DNA of 64,000 bases from Batillaria attramentaria (Eukaryota; Mollusca; Gastropoda; Batillariidae): the NCBI GenBank assembly GCA_018292915.2, contig JACVVK020000013.1, forward strand, positions 12,501 through 76,500. Reading direction: 5' to 3'. A model generated the notes under the pieces. The model did no database searches. It saw nothing but the letters and a program-made list of their open reading frames with translations, and had not been told where the DNA came from. This document shows, piece by piece, positions 28,601 through 39,003 of the stretch; position 1 is the first letter of the stretch, and every line of letters begins with the position of its first letter. Position numbers and translations under genes: made by a program.

Positions 28601-29182
28601 TTGCAACTTTATACACTTGTAAAACTATGCGTTGATGTACAAGAGAAAGAGGGCTCACATGAAGACCTATTGCTCTGGTCTTTCAAAAGTGCTTGTGACA
28701 GAGCGTTCAGGATTTTCTATTATTACTATTATAGTATATATATATATATATACCATTACTAGTACAGTTTATAGTATTACATATATTGTATAAACATTTA
28801 TTCAAAGGCAGTGCCTGATTCAGTGACTGTCTTGTGAATTGAAAGAGTGTTTTGACTTAGAGTCTCCTGGCATTAGAAAAACTGCCAGGGGGGGTGGGGG
28901 GGTGGGGGTGGGACTTCTTTTTCTGCTATTCATTTTTCTTCTTCCTGCGACTATAAACAAACCAAACAGAACACTGACCTCCATGGTCCATTTGACATCC
29001 CGTTCATCCTCCAGCGTGCTGGGCTCATCATTGGTGGCTGCGCTGCTCAGGTTCTGAGCAATGCACTTGACCACTGAGCATGCAACTTCCCGACCAACAG
29101 TCGCCGGGAAGCGGTGAAGCACCGACTGATTTCCCCGGTCACACTGGATCTCATCTTGGAGGGATGCCCAGTCGGCATACAT
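3735..29182 (-). CDS. RALGAPB: Ral GTPase-activating protein subunit beta (28 exons, apparent frameshifts)
   Basis: Non-catalytic beta subunit of the RalGAP heterodimer; with an alpha subunit it inactivates RalA/RalB in the cytoplasm. The start (MYADWASLQ) and end ([18 protein letters not shown]) match vertebrate RALGAPB. Landmarks run in order: [90 protein letters not shown], then the RapGAP-like part ([39 protein letters not shown]). Exons 5' to 3': 29182-28979, 28550-28352, 27702-27538, 24367-24134, 23817-23557, 22931-22788, 22323-22114, 21339-21107, 20804-20659, 20368-20265, 19842-19706, 19054-18953, 18412-18320, 16393-16197, 15671-15501, 14069-14001, 10570-10460, 9955-9686, 9202-9089, 8588-8408, 8129-8057, 7831-7649, 7220-7079, 6569-6414, 5760-5356, 5173-5002, 4377-4260, 3854-3735. 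Ideal length is about 1568 aa (human about 1494). Exons at 19054, 18412 and 9202 are least certain. About 19 one-base indels interrupt the frame, all in or after exon 11. Confidence 0.95.
4006..4058. repeat. (AC)n microsatellite
   Basis: About 26 AC units in the last RALGAPB intron. Confidence 0.95.
5225..5347 (-). repeat. SINE fragment in RALGAPB intron
   Basis: Contains, in reverse, the block CTTTGGAAATGTTCATCCC ... GCTGACCCTTCACACCATGTGAAC that recurs at 7440-7545, 27127-27200 and 58255-58360. It starts within 10 bases of the exon 25 splice donor (5354-5355). Confidence 0.7.
6932..7001. repeat. (AC)n microsatellite
   Basis: An almost pure AC run with one TC interruption, between RALGAPB exons 23 and 24. 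Confidence 0.95.
7285..7545 (-). repeat. tRNA-related SINE, 3' two-thirds
   Basis: Read on the minus strand it runs from CTTTGGAAATGTTCAGGCCC through a block ending CACCACGTGATTTTAATGTG and GAATGTGTGTGTGATTCATG to a tail GGGTAAAGCGCCTATACACTAC followed by ATTATTATTATC. The same order is found at 26985-27335 and 58245-58490. The tRNA-like head is absent here. Confidence 0.8.
8615..8735 (+). repeat. tRNA-like SINE head (fragment)
   Basis: Contains GGTGCATTTTGCACCTCAGACC, followed by GGGTTCAAATCCTCATC, which fits a pol III B box (GGTTCAAATCC). It lies directly before an oppositely oriented SINE, which together gives a long imperfect hairpin. Confidence 0.5.
8738..8905 (-). repeat. tRNA-derived SINE (CORE-like tail)
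   Basis: On the minus strand it begins GGGAGCCGGAATAGCCAAG and TTGGTAGAGCGCTGGATTGTC (A-box region), then GTGAGTTCAAATCCTCACTG (B box), then TTTTGTGCTGGCTTTTTCCC and a tail ending near ACCCTTATATGGTAGAAAG. Relatives lie at 10100-10262, 38115-38275 and 45870-46045. It resembles a tRNA cloverleaf start but continues into a shared non-tRNA tail, so it is a SINE and not a tRNA gene. Confidence 0.8.
9379..9480. repeat. Paired C-run / A-run homopolymers
   Basis: Two blocks of about 18-20 C, each followed directly by 9-15 A, separated by an AT-rich spacer, in the intron between RALGAPB exons 18 and 19. A similar C-then-A pair lies at about 13312-13331. The exact lengths are doubtful. Confidence 0.85.
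10095..10262 (+). repeat. tRNA-derived SINE
   Basis: TCTGCGCGTTGGACTTCTAATGC leads to a B-box-like GTGAGTTCGTATCCCGGCTG, then ATTTGTGCTGGCTTTTTCAT, TTTGATATCACCCGTATGTG and GGTGGAAAAGGATGTTAAAC. The tail is shared with 38115-38275 and, in reverse, with 45870-46045. Confidence 0.8.
10571..14000. other. Large RALGAPB intron 16, no gene seen
   Basis: This 3.4-kb intron lies between the 69-bp exon 16 (14001-14069) and exon 17 (10460-10570). It holds homopolymers (C-run about 11495-11510, C-rich 11820-11836, T-rich 12928-12948, C/A run 13312-13331). No frame has recognisable similarity, and no conserved splice-bounded exon was found in it. Confidence 0.6.
14161..14211. repeat. (GT)n microsatellite
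   Basis: About 25 GT units. It pairs with the opposite-phase AC run at 14320-14380, so the two could fold back on each other in a transcript. Confidence 0.95.
14320..14380. repeat. (AC)n microsatellite
   Basis: About 30 AC units; a further AC run lies at 14738-14798. All are inside a RALGAPB intron. Confidence 0.95.
16511..16897. repeat. 25-bp minisatellite, about 15 copies
   Basis: The unit TCTGCATGTTGCTGTTGTGG plus TCTTT repeats every 25 bases, with single-base drift (TTG/TCG/ACG variants) and rare 24- or 26-base units. It sits in the RALGAPB intron just upstream of exon 14. The 309-codon plus-strand frame through it is a repeat artefact. Confidence 0.9.
17530..17875. repeat. Tandem repeat of about 55-60 bp, six copies
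   Basis: Each unit carries TTTTTTTGTCATGTGTGATA, then CTTTCCAAAGTATGCCACAG and ACATC. The T-run length varies from unit to unit. Intronic in RALGAPB. Confidence 0.85.
18676..18765. repeat. (GT)n with GC/GCAT tail
   Basis: A GT run of about 55 bases continues into GCGCGCACGCGCACGCATGC. Intronic in RALGAPB. Confidence 0.9.
19798..20145 (-). repeat. Four tandem copies of the RALGAPB exon 11 acceptor region
   Basis: Units of about 70-105 bp carry, on the minus strand, the branch region, a GGTTTCCAG-type acceptor and the first part of exon 11 (TTGTCCAC...GGGAAACAAGGAACAG). Only the leftmost unit (exon start 19842) continues into the full exon. The other three put decoy acceptors in front of 19939, 20026 and 20106. 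Confidence 0.8.
21640..21955 (-). repeat. tRNA-derived SINE, near full length
   Basis: On the minus strand it starts CTACCGGCCCCTGTAGTGTA, then GTGGTTAGCACTTCGGACC (A-box region), then TCTGGGTTCGAATCCCAGC, a perfect B box. It continues into GCGGGATTTTTCCTACCCAG and a body of about 200 bases. The head is the best tRNA-like sequence in the window, but the long body makes it a SINE and not a tRNA gene. Confidence 0.8.
22603..22672. repeat. (GT)n microsatellite
   Basis: About 33 GT units preceded by a short GA block. Intronic in RALGAPB. Confidence 0.95.
26030..26225. repeat. Two copies of an approximately 108-bp tandem unit
   Basis: The block CACCCACCATGAGTACTTTT, then TTAGCTTAGATTGCAGGGGG, occurs twice and each copy ends TATCTGATGCAC. 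It is directly followed by the repeat at 26260-26620 through a shared CACAGTGACCT junction. Confidence 0.85.
26260..26620. repeat. Approximately 116-bp tandem unit, three to four copies
   Basis: Each unit reads GCTGTCACCTCTCAAGGTGG, then a G-rich tract, then TGTACATAATGCACAGTGAC and CATCCATCTACTGGTAATTC. The last copy is shortened. The G-rich parts could form quadruplexes (known chemistry; not tested). Confidence 0.85.
26985..27335 (+). repeat. tRNA-derived SINE, near full length
   Basis: The head CAGTGGTCTAGTGGTTAAAA fits an A box and GGGGTTCAAGTCTCACTCGG fits a B box. The body runs through CTTTGGAAATGTTCAGCC, AATAGCTGAGCTGACCC and CACCATGTGATTGTAATGTG to a tail AATTGGGTAGAGCACCTGTA followed by an AT-rich end. 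This copy defines the family whose fragments lie at 5225, 7285, 32170, 35895 and 58245. Confidence 0.85.
27961..28255 (-). mobile_element. Truncated copy of CAGGCTGGGGAATTG-ended DNA element
   Basis: Begins CAGGCTGGGGAACTGCTGAC and continues AAAGACTGAAACCTAGGCC, matching the reverse complement of the right part of the intact copy at 53729-54075. Similarity continues through CATGATACATG and a CTTCGGCTGAA block, then stops before the other terminal repeat. It lies in RALGAPB intron 2. Confidence 0.75.
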
Positions 29183-29234
29183 GACGATCCAGAACTGTTT
29201 AGCTAGGGCATGCTGTAATCACTTGCTGTGATAC
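29183..29234 (-). other. Candidate 5' UTR part of RALGAPB exon
   Basis: On the minus strand GATCTGCAG precedes this block (acceptor at 29235-29236), so the first coding exon may begin here, with a separate non-coding first exon closer to 30000. The pyrimidine tract is weak, so this is uncertain. Confidence 0.35.
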
Positions 29235-30128
29235 CTGCAGATCATTAAATCAATGGTGCAGCTACAAGTCATATGAATCGATTTAACCCTTTTCTTTTTT
29301 TTTTTCATGATTTATGAAGTGGGTCGACGCAACATCTTCTTACACATTTCTTGGACATAATTATATATAATACACAATACAAGTCATATGGGCTAAGAGA
29401 GAGAAGAACAGTGTAAGTCAACATTTATCTAAAAACTGACGAACGCCAACGTTTGACTTTAATTTAGTTCTTTCTTGCAAATTATTGAGCGACTTTGTCA
29501 CTATTTATCGGTTGATAGGAGCCCCTTCGAACAGTTTTTGCCATCCTATGCGAAGTTAGTTCCGTCTATCTAATCTAACATTCCTAGCATTGCCGAAGAG
29601 AAGAAACGCCCTTGAAAAGCACAGACAAGAAAAGAGAATACAGAATTTGCACCATCATCAGCAAAAGACAACAGGCACCCTGCAGAACGACAATACGTAC
29701 TCTTTCCACAGCAAATATACAAAACTCTTTTTGCCAGAAAATATTTTTCTCCCTAGTTAGACCCTTGATTGTTTCAAACACCAAAGAGTATTTTCAGGGG
29801 GAAAGCGCTGTTGGTCCACCGTACATTTATCGTCTGCTAGCATCAGGCCTGCGCCTTGCCCTGAAAAAAATGGGTCATTATACTTATAGAGTATTCATCT
29901 TTAGTTTGGATTATAAAAATTGTATTTTGCATATCTAACCATTCATATTTTCTTGAAAATATACGCTGGAAATTTACTTTACCACAGTTTTAGCCTCTCA
30001 CGACCACTTTCGTGCGCATGCGTGCGACAGTACTTCCGTTGTACACATGGCTGCTGACACGAATCGCACTTACGTCAGTCATTTACAACTTTAATTTTGT
30101 CTCGTCAGTTTGGGTTCTTATCTGCGCC
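29235..30128. promoter_or_regulatory. Shared 5' region of RALGAPB (minus) and SCYL1 (plus)
   Basis: The two genes are divergent, with 946 bp between start codons. Near 30000-30060 there is a perfect NRF1-type core TGCGCATGCG (30013-30022) and an ETS-like ACTTCCG (30032-30038), typical of housekeeping promoters without a TATA box (established knowledge). The left part is AT-rich and shows nothing else recognisable. Transcription start sites are inferred only. Confidence 0.5.
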
Positions 30129-33100
30129 ATGTGGGGTTTGTTCAGTCGAGACCCGACAAAGGATTTCAATTATGAAGTTGGTGAAAAAGTCCCAGGTCTT
30201 GAAGACAAGTCGCTGTGGACTCTGCATTACGGCAAGAAGAAGGTTTGTAAGCTTGCCGCTGTTTCATGTCAAGTTTCGATTCCGATCGGTTCGCATCAAA
30301 TAGGAATTGTTGTTACATGGCACGTCTTTATATTTAACACATACTCCTTTTGGTTCGCAGGGATCAGGGGAGCCTGTTTCTGTTTTTGCGTTTGACGTGA
30401 AAGCAGCAAGCGAACTGCAGGTAGGCCTTGGGAAATTTTGTAATGTGCATAATTTCTTTGGCTCATAATGTGAAAGATAATCTTAACAGCTTCCACCCCA
30501 CCCCTCACTCCAACCCCCTTGCCCCCACTAAATCCCATGTAGCCAGTGGTCTTGTCCCTGCAAAATTATGTGTATATTCAGGATGTTAATACTGTTACAT
30601 GTTTAGCACATAACAAGTCTCCATGTTTTGCAGGTTCAGACAGCCAAAGCTGCAGCAAAACGATTGAGGACACTTCGGCATCCAAATATTCTGACATTTC
30701 TTGACAGTGTTGAGGTGAACCACTTTACAGCTTCTGTGTTTTGGTGTTGTGTGCTTTCGTTATCTTTGTTCGAAAATCTGGATAAATTTGCAAAAAATTC
30801 TTTCATTCCTTTAAATGAATATTACGATAACCTGCATCAGTTGCAAGAATCACAGAGGTAGGTGATATTACCGACAACTGCACATGACACAGATTTAAAT
30901 CTGTGGATATAGGGCGTGCATGCTGTAGGAATGTAAGGGTTTTTTGTTATATTGTATATATTTTACTTTTCAGACGGACAAAGTAATTTATGTTGCAACT
31001 GAAGCTGTTGTGCCACTAGAGACATACCTACAGAACAACAGTGACAGTCATAATGAGACAGCCATCTCATGGGGCCTGCATCAGATCCTGGTAAGGTTTG
31101 AAAGTGGAAAGAAATGCATGCGCATGTGTATATATGGTGGAAAACAACAGCAACAACAACAACAAAATAGTAATAATAGATATATACACATGAAAATTAT
31201 GGATCTTTAAATGTAGAGTTTTTTTGTTTTTTTTTGCAACCTCTCGACTTCATAGTGGGATCTGTCACTGACATACTCTTATTTAGAAGCTAGTTTTAGA
31301 GTCATGGGCTTCCTATCCTGTGCAGTGTGTACCGAGTCTGTGCTGCATAGACATGATGAACGATGGCATTTCACCAAAATTTTCTCCTTTTTTCCCAAGA
31401 CTTGTCACGCCAGTTGTTGTGTTATTATTAATAATGTAAGACTGCACGAGGTGCTTAGTTCAGCTTCAAGCTCTCCCCCCTTGTCTCTGCTGCCCTGATT
31501 TCGAGATGGGTTGTCGTTCTTGTCTTGTTTCAGAAAGGGTTGTCTTTCCTGGTGAATGACTGCAACTTGATCCACAACAATGTGTGCATGTCATCGGTGT
31601 TTGTGGACGCGGCGGGGGAGTGGAAGCTTGGCGGAGTGGACTACATGTACCCCGCCCAAGGGCAGACAGCATCCCACCTGTCAAAATCCTGCCCACGCTA
31701 CAGAAATACGACCCACCGGAAAAGGTGGAGAATGTCAAGGTTCAAGGCCACAAGTGGTGAGTGACCTTGATGTGTTCCAAACATGTAGACTTTTTCTTGG
31801 GTTGTAAGTTGTAACGACATTTTCAGTTTGAAGTATTTTGTGTGCTTTTTTTTGTCTGAAAGTCCCCTAAAGCGCCCAAAATGAACTTCTGAAAATATTT
31901 CTAATGAAACGGAAAGTATTGTGATTTCAAGCAGCATGTTAAGTAATTGATTTCCTGCTAACTACAAGAGGTAGGACCAGTATATATGACATGTGGCATG
32001 TGAACTTTCGCACAGGGCATCTGACATGTGGGGCCTTGGTTGTTTGATATGGGAAGTTTTCAATGGCAATCTGCCCAGGACAGCATCTCTTAAAACCATT
32101 GGAAAGGTAAGCGGAAATGCAGAGTAGGTGCACTTTTTTTTTTTTTTTTTTTAATGTTTCCTCCTGCATTTGGGGTGTTGGTGGTTAAGAGACAAATGTG
32201 AGAAGCCAGGTTCAGGTCCTGCTCGGGGTAAAGATTTTTTAATTCTTGTACGTGGCACTGTTCATTTTTGTCGGGGGTTCTCGCTGGGTACTGGCTCGCT
32301 GTAAATGCAATTCTAAATTAGAAAACTTCAGTAGCTGAGCCGCCTCTTCGCACCACATGATTATAATGTGTTCATGTCTAGTGTGTGAGAAAATGTGGGA
32401 GATTCCTGTGAGTGTCAGGTTGGATTCAGCTTGTACTGTAGTGCTTTGAGCCAGTTCAAAAAATCGGGTAATGCACCTACACAGTTACTATTGGAGCACA
32501 AAGTTTTAAAGCTGTACTTTTGGCACGGGAATGTGATGGGGAGGGGGGGGGGCAGTTTGTGCGTGTGGAAGGAGAATGTGGTTCATCAATAGCTTTTTTA
32601 TGTCACCTTTCATTCATTTCAGGTTCCAAAGAAGTTGGTACCGAGCTACTGTGAGCTGGTGAGCGCCAACCCCAAGTCTCGTCCTAACCCGGGAGCTTTT
32701 CTACAGGAATGTCGGAAAAAAGGCGGCTTCTTGAACAATTCGTTTGTGGAGTCCATGCTCTTTTTGGAAGAAATACAGGTATGGTGGTCTTCAGTTTGGC
32801 TGGTCTGTTATAAAGAAGGTAAATGAAGGCGGAAGAAGAATGATCTTATGCAGTGCATTCTTGAAAGTGCCTTCCTGTGTGGTCCTGGCTGAAGCGCATT
32901 ATGCATCATTATAATGTGGTTCTTAAATTGCTTATGTTAAGTATAGTATGGCTGTTTTAGGGTAGTCACTGTCTTCGCTTTAATGTTATGTTTTTTAAAC
33001 TGGTAACCTGTGGACCAACTATCCTTTTATCAGGACTGGAAAAAAAAAAAAATGGTGGATTGACTGGCTGTAGTGCAGTGAGGCTTGTTCTTTTCTTGGC

Positions 33101-33226
33101 ACTATCAGTGGTTCAGTCAGTAATCTATGGATCTGTTTTTTTTTGTGTGTGTTTTTTTTAGGTGTGGATTTTTAATCACAAAGAATGCTACTTCATTGCC
33201 CATGTCAGTATTTCAGACTTCACTAA

Positions 33227-33266
<40 letters not shown>

Positions 33267-36200
33267 TTTTCAGATCAAGGATCAGGCAGAGAAGAACAAG
33301 TTCTTTGCCAGTCTGACTCCGTCCCTGGACTCCTTCCCTCCCCAGATGTGTCGCAACAAGATCCTGCCTCAGCTTCTCAACGCCTTTGAGTATGGAAACG
33401 CTGGCTCTTCCATCCTGCCTCCAATGTTCAAGGTGCACTTTGTTTATTTTTCAAGTGTTGTTGGACTGACCATTCTTGGACAAAGCAAGCCCTGGTGTAA
33501 AACATTACAAATAAACAGTCCAAGAGGTCATTGAGAAGTGGTTACAATGGCGCCAGCAGTTACTACAAGACTAGAGTTTGCTAGTCATGCATCCCAAGTC
33601 AACAAAATTTTCAGAATTTTCGGCGCTGTTGTAGGTTCAAGTTGTTTTGAATTTTCTTGATGTTTTAGTCAGTTACATAATTGTGTAGTTTGGGGTATGT
33701 AGGTGTGAATTCCTTGTTACTTGGTTAATGTCTGATCTGTAGAAGCACTGTTTGTACACAAGTGTGTGCATGGTGCCTTACAGGTAAACGGCATTTGTAC
33801 TCACAGTTTGCATTGTTCTGGTATGTTTCAGATCGGGAAACATTTGGACACAGACGAGTATCAGCGGAAAATAGTACCCTGCGTTGTCAAATTGTTCTCT
33901 TCACCCGATAGGTCAACACGAGTCAACCTGCTGCAACAGGTACAGTATGGGAAGCATTTAGCCTGTGACTGACTACCTGTACATATACATTAAGGGTAGG
34001 TGGGTGGACATATTCAGGTGGAGTTTGGGGGAATGACAAAATTTGTAAACTGTGCCTTTGTAGGTAGGTACTAAGAAATTCCTTTCAGTGCTCAAAGGTT
34101 TAGCCAAAACATCCCTCAGTTGCAGATTCTGTATTTTGTGATGAAGCTTATCACATGGCCTGTTGATAACATCTGTGAGCGGTTGTATGATATGTTTGTC
34201 TTTTCTCTTGCTTTGTCTTTAAGGTCAGTAAGCTATGGCTTGCATGTGTGTGTGTGCAGATTGAGTTCTTTGTGGAACATCTTTCCCACTCTGTCGTCAA
34301 TGATCAGATTTTCCCCAACATATCCAGTGGTTTTATGGACACCAACCCTGTGGTTCGTGAGGCCACTGTGAAGGTAAGAAGTCTGTCTGAGGAACATCTG
34401 GACTATGCCACATTTGTGGCTGTTTCGTAAATCTGCATGGATGACACTCTTCCATCTGGGTGACAGAAACTCACCCTGATGGAAATTGTGTTTGTTGAAA
34501 AAACCCTTGGTCAGATAGGTAGTAGAGTGAGTACCGAAGACAGTTTTCAAGTTAATTTAGGACAGTAGAGGTGTTTGTACTTGGATTTGTAGTGTGGGTG
34601 TCTTGTATCAGGTTGTTGTAGATGCTGTTAAAAACAAGCATGTGGTCTATTTCAGGCAATGCTCCACCTTGCCGGCAAGCTGAACTACAAAAACTTGAAC
34701 GAGGAGCTGATGAAACACTTTGCTCGACTGCAGTCTAAAGATGATCAGGTCAGTAGAAGAATGTGTGTGTGTGTGTGTTTTTTTTTTATAACTTTGCTCG
34801 ACTGCAGTCTAAAGATGATCAGGTCAGTAGAAGAATGTGCGTGTGTGTGTGTATTTTTTTTTTAACCTGTAAGTGTTACATTAGGTCAGTCCACCACATA
34901 ATTTGTCTTCAGTTGCACGGCCGGGAGCCAGGATAACCATGCTGTCACAGCTTTGGGCTTTCGAAGCTCTTGCTTTAATACTTGGGTCATGAGCTCATAC
35001 CCTGGCTTTCTTTGCTTTTAAAGGTTTGGCTTCTGTGGAAGCTGCACTAGAGTAATGCACTTCTTTTCATTTATCTGTTTTTGTTTTGTTCTCCAGGGTG
35101 GAATCAGAACAAATACAACTGTATGCCTGGGGAAAATTGGGTTTGGTTCTGTGGAAGCTGCACTAGAGTAATGCACTTCTTTTCATTTATCTGTTTTTGT
35201 TTTGTTCTCCAGGGTGGAATCAGAACAAATACAACTGTATGCCTGGGGAAAATTGGGTTTGGTTCTGTGGAAGCTGCACTAGAGTAATGCACTTCTTTTC
35301 ATTTATCTGTTTTTGTTTTGTTCTCCAGGGTGGAATCAGAACAAATACAACTGTATGCCTGGGGAAAATTGCGTGCAATCTGAATCCAGCGGTAAGTGTA
35401 GGGTATTTTCTGTCCTCGTTAGTCTAGCTGATGCTTCTTCACTTGAACAGTTCGATTATCACGGAGACTGAAATCAACAACACTATTCTGTCTTCTTGCT
35501 GAATGTGCTTGTCTGATAAAATACCCACCCCCAAACTTCCAGTCTGTGGTCAACTTTAATTTTAATTACCTTTTAAATTACATTTTCTCTCTAAAGTATA
35601 GCACTGGAATCCAGCTTTAAACAGTTTTTGTGATTTCACTAATTACGCATTTTGACAGCACAAATTGTTCAAATTTTCTAGATACGACAGAAAATTTTGA
35701 TATCGGCCTTCCTGCGAGCTCTCAAGGACCCATTTCCACCAGCAAGACAGGCAGGGATCCTGGCAATGGCAGCAACTCAGAATTATTATCACATGGGTGA
35801 AGTGGCCAATCGTCTTCTCCCTGCGTTGTGTTCCATGACGAGAGATCCGGAAAAGACAGTGAGAGACCAGGTAGGTTAAGAAGACTAATTTCTTGGCTGA
35901 TCTGAACCAAACACGCATGCTTACATGAATCACACACATCTGACATGAACACACTGCAATCACTTGATACAAAGGCTCAGCTCAGTGATTTATGTACATT
36001 AATTTCCTCTTATCTCGGAATGGATAATGAGTTGCATGTACGCTTAAAGTGAATAATTTAGTCACGTCAAAGGAATGTGAATCTTTTCATGTCACTTATC
36101 CAAGCGCCTGAAGACTCATCTCTTCAGTGCCTCACACCAGTAATCATCTGCAGCTTTTTTTTTTTTTCTTTTTTTTTTCTCACTATCTTTCTGTTCAAAA

Positions 36201-38960
36201 CCTCTCCCTAGGCGCCGTGAGCACTCCGTTAGGGTGGAGCTGTGGGCTATAGGAAGTCTCCATCATCATCATCATCATCATCATCATATTAAGTGTCTGT
36301 TACCAGATCCTTGGTGTGTGTGTGTGTGCTGAATTTTCAAGCTTTTTATATTTTCTTTGCAGGCATTTAAAGCGATACATGGTTTTCTGGATAAACTGGA
36401 AAAGCTGTCTGAAAATCCAGACCTTCAGGAGGAAATGGGTAAGTGTCATTTTATTTGTACGTAATATACAAGTTAATGATAGAATTCATGCAATGTTTGA
36501 ATGAATGCAGGAGGGAATTAAACAGAGTGGTATAATTCTTGATAAAACTTGCAATCAAATTAAGGTTTTAGTTACAATTACTAGTTTTTCACTTGTTTTT
36601 ATTTACAAGACTGGTGGAAAATCTCCGCGGGTTGCAACAGTAGAGCTGTACTGTATTGATGTGGTGTGTTGTTTCAGAGCGGGAGGTGATGACAGGAGGA
36701 AGTGCTACTGCCATGTCCCCAGCTGGTTGGGCGGGATGGGCCGTGACAGGAATGTCCTCGCTGACGTCCAAGTTCTACAGCAAAGGCAGCAGGGCCAAAC
36801 CCACACCTCCTGCAGGTAAGGCATGAACAGTGCCTAAAGGTACTTCCATAATTTTACAGTCATAGGGGAGTGAAGGGTTAGAGATTTTGCTTCTCACTGG
36901 TCTAGCTCTCTACTTCACTTTTCTCCAAACCTAAAGAGGGTCAGATACCCATTTAGAGCTATGTGAATTAGATTGTCATAAGAAGCCATTAAATGAGGCG
37001 GTCACCTATCCAAGTAGCTGCCACTATCAGTTGCACTTAACTTCACCTTAGGCAGCAAGGCTCTGTCACTTGCTCAGTCCAACTGCTTGTATTATCTATG
37101 CACCCATGATACAACGCATGCATGCAAATAGTTACTGGAAGGCAACTTGCATAATTGTTAGTTCAACACCAGATCATACAGCACTTCAATGGTTTGGAGA
37201 CGTGACCTCATTTGTCACTGGTGTTCATTGGTTTTGTTTGTCACTTAATCGATGTGGTTTGGCATCTGTCAGGCATGGGACCACAGTCCACAGCACCGAC
37301 ACCCAAACCATCGTCAGAAGAGGCCAGGCCTGCATCATTCGCGAAGGAACCAACAAGAGATTTGCCCAGCAGTCGTGTAGAGGAGGAGGAGGAAGAGGAC
37401 CCTGAAGCTAGTGGATGGGACGAGGAGGACTGGGGAGATATGGATGTGAGTTCGGGTTTGTTCTCTGTCTTAGGAATTTTATTCTGGTTAACAAATTGTA
37501 CAGTGTCAGTTATGCAAAAGCATTTCCATCTACCCAGCTATTGTCAATATTTGTCTTCTATCTATCTCAGCAGCGTGAAAATGTCCAGATCTGTACAACA
37601 GTGCACATAGGCAGAGTGTTCTTTCTTGTAAAACAACCTCTAAACTACTGTTACCCTTTCCTGATTCTTGCATATAGCAGCCCAAATCTAAAGTATGAGG
37701 GCAGTGACGTATACTGAACCAGCATTGTGACTTCTGACAAGAAGTGTATAATTATATTCAACTTCAAGGGTTGGAAATGGGTCTGTGCAGGTAGTGTGCT
37801 GTTTGTGGTGTTTCATAATGTGCTGCGTTTTGTTTGTGATAGGACTTTTCCCCGACTGAGACCTCAGCACCACAAAAATTGGCAGGTTCTGGTGGTGGTG
37901 GTATGGCGGACACCGATGGTTGGGGCAATGACGACGATGACTGGGGTAGTTTGGACGATGTTCCTGACCAGGTGAATCTTTGTCAGATGAATTTTGTAAA
38001 TCTCAGTAGCATCCATGTCAGCTGCACAAAGACAAGAAGTGTGGCTGACTGCTGCTCCAATAACCCCTTAACATTTGGGCAGTGGACAAGATCTGGAGAA
38101 GACAATGAAATGGCAGCGTAGCTGACCTGGTAAAACATTGGACTTCCAATGGTCTGGTCATGAGTTTGAATTCTTACTGGGATCCAAACTTTAAGCTGAT
38201 GTTTTTTTCTGATTTCCCTGTCTTCGATATCACCCATGTGTGGTGCAAAAGAACATTAAACCTGCAAACAACCAAATCCTTTTTGGAAGTTTCTTAGCAC
38301 ATCATTTTTATCGTGCTGTGTTTATTTTTCAGAAAAAAGACAGTGGTCCTCAGGCATCAAGCAGACGACCAGGTGCTGAGCTGTCCAGTTGGGGAGAGGA
38401 GGATTTTGCGCCTGCAGACAGTAGCCTAACCTCTGCCAGTCAGTACAACTGGGGCGGTGGCGGTGAAGATGATTTCTTCTCCTCTGTTATAAAGCCAGAC
38501 AAGGTGAGTAGCTGTGGACCAACGCTTGGGCATGTGATCATTTGTTAAGTTTACCAAACCTGAGCATGCATGTAGAGTGTGAGATAGGTCTGTCTGCTGG
38601 AAAACAGGGAGATCAAAGTGAGAGCGAGATAGTGTGCTTTTTGTGTCCGTGGGTTAAAACAAACGGCTCATGATTAGATCCTTTGCTGTGCAGCCTCAGT
38701 CCAAATCAAGCCGTCCAACTCCTCCGAGATCCACATCGAGTCGATCGACTCCTTCCCGTGACAGCCCGGCGAGATCTACAGCATCATCAGCTTCATCCAC
38801 GACTCGAGAGAGGCCGAAAGCAGAGAGTCTTGGAGGAGCGTCTGGTGGTGGATTGGGAGAGACCGGAGGTGGGGGTTGGGGTGATGATGAGGATTGGGGC
38901 TCCATGGATACTGGTGAGAAGCAGTGTACATTTTTTCACTACATCAGCCCGTTAGTCACT

Positions 38961-39003
<43 letters not shown>

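Noticed and set aside
35081..35427. Short repeated plus-strand ORFs ([12 protein letters not shown]...)
   Set aside because: Out-of-frame reading of the triplicated SCYL1 exon 12 acceptor.
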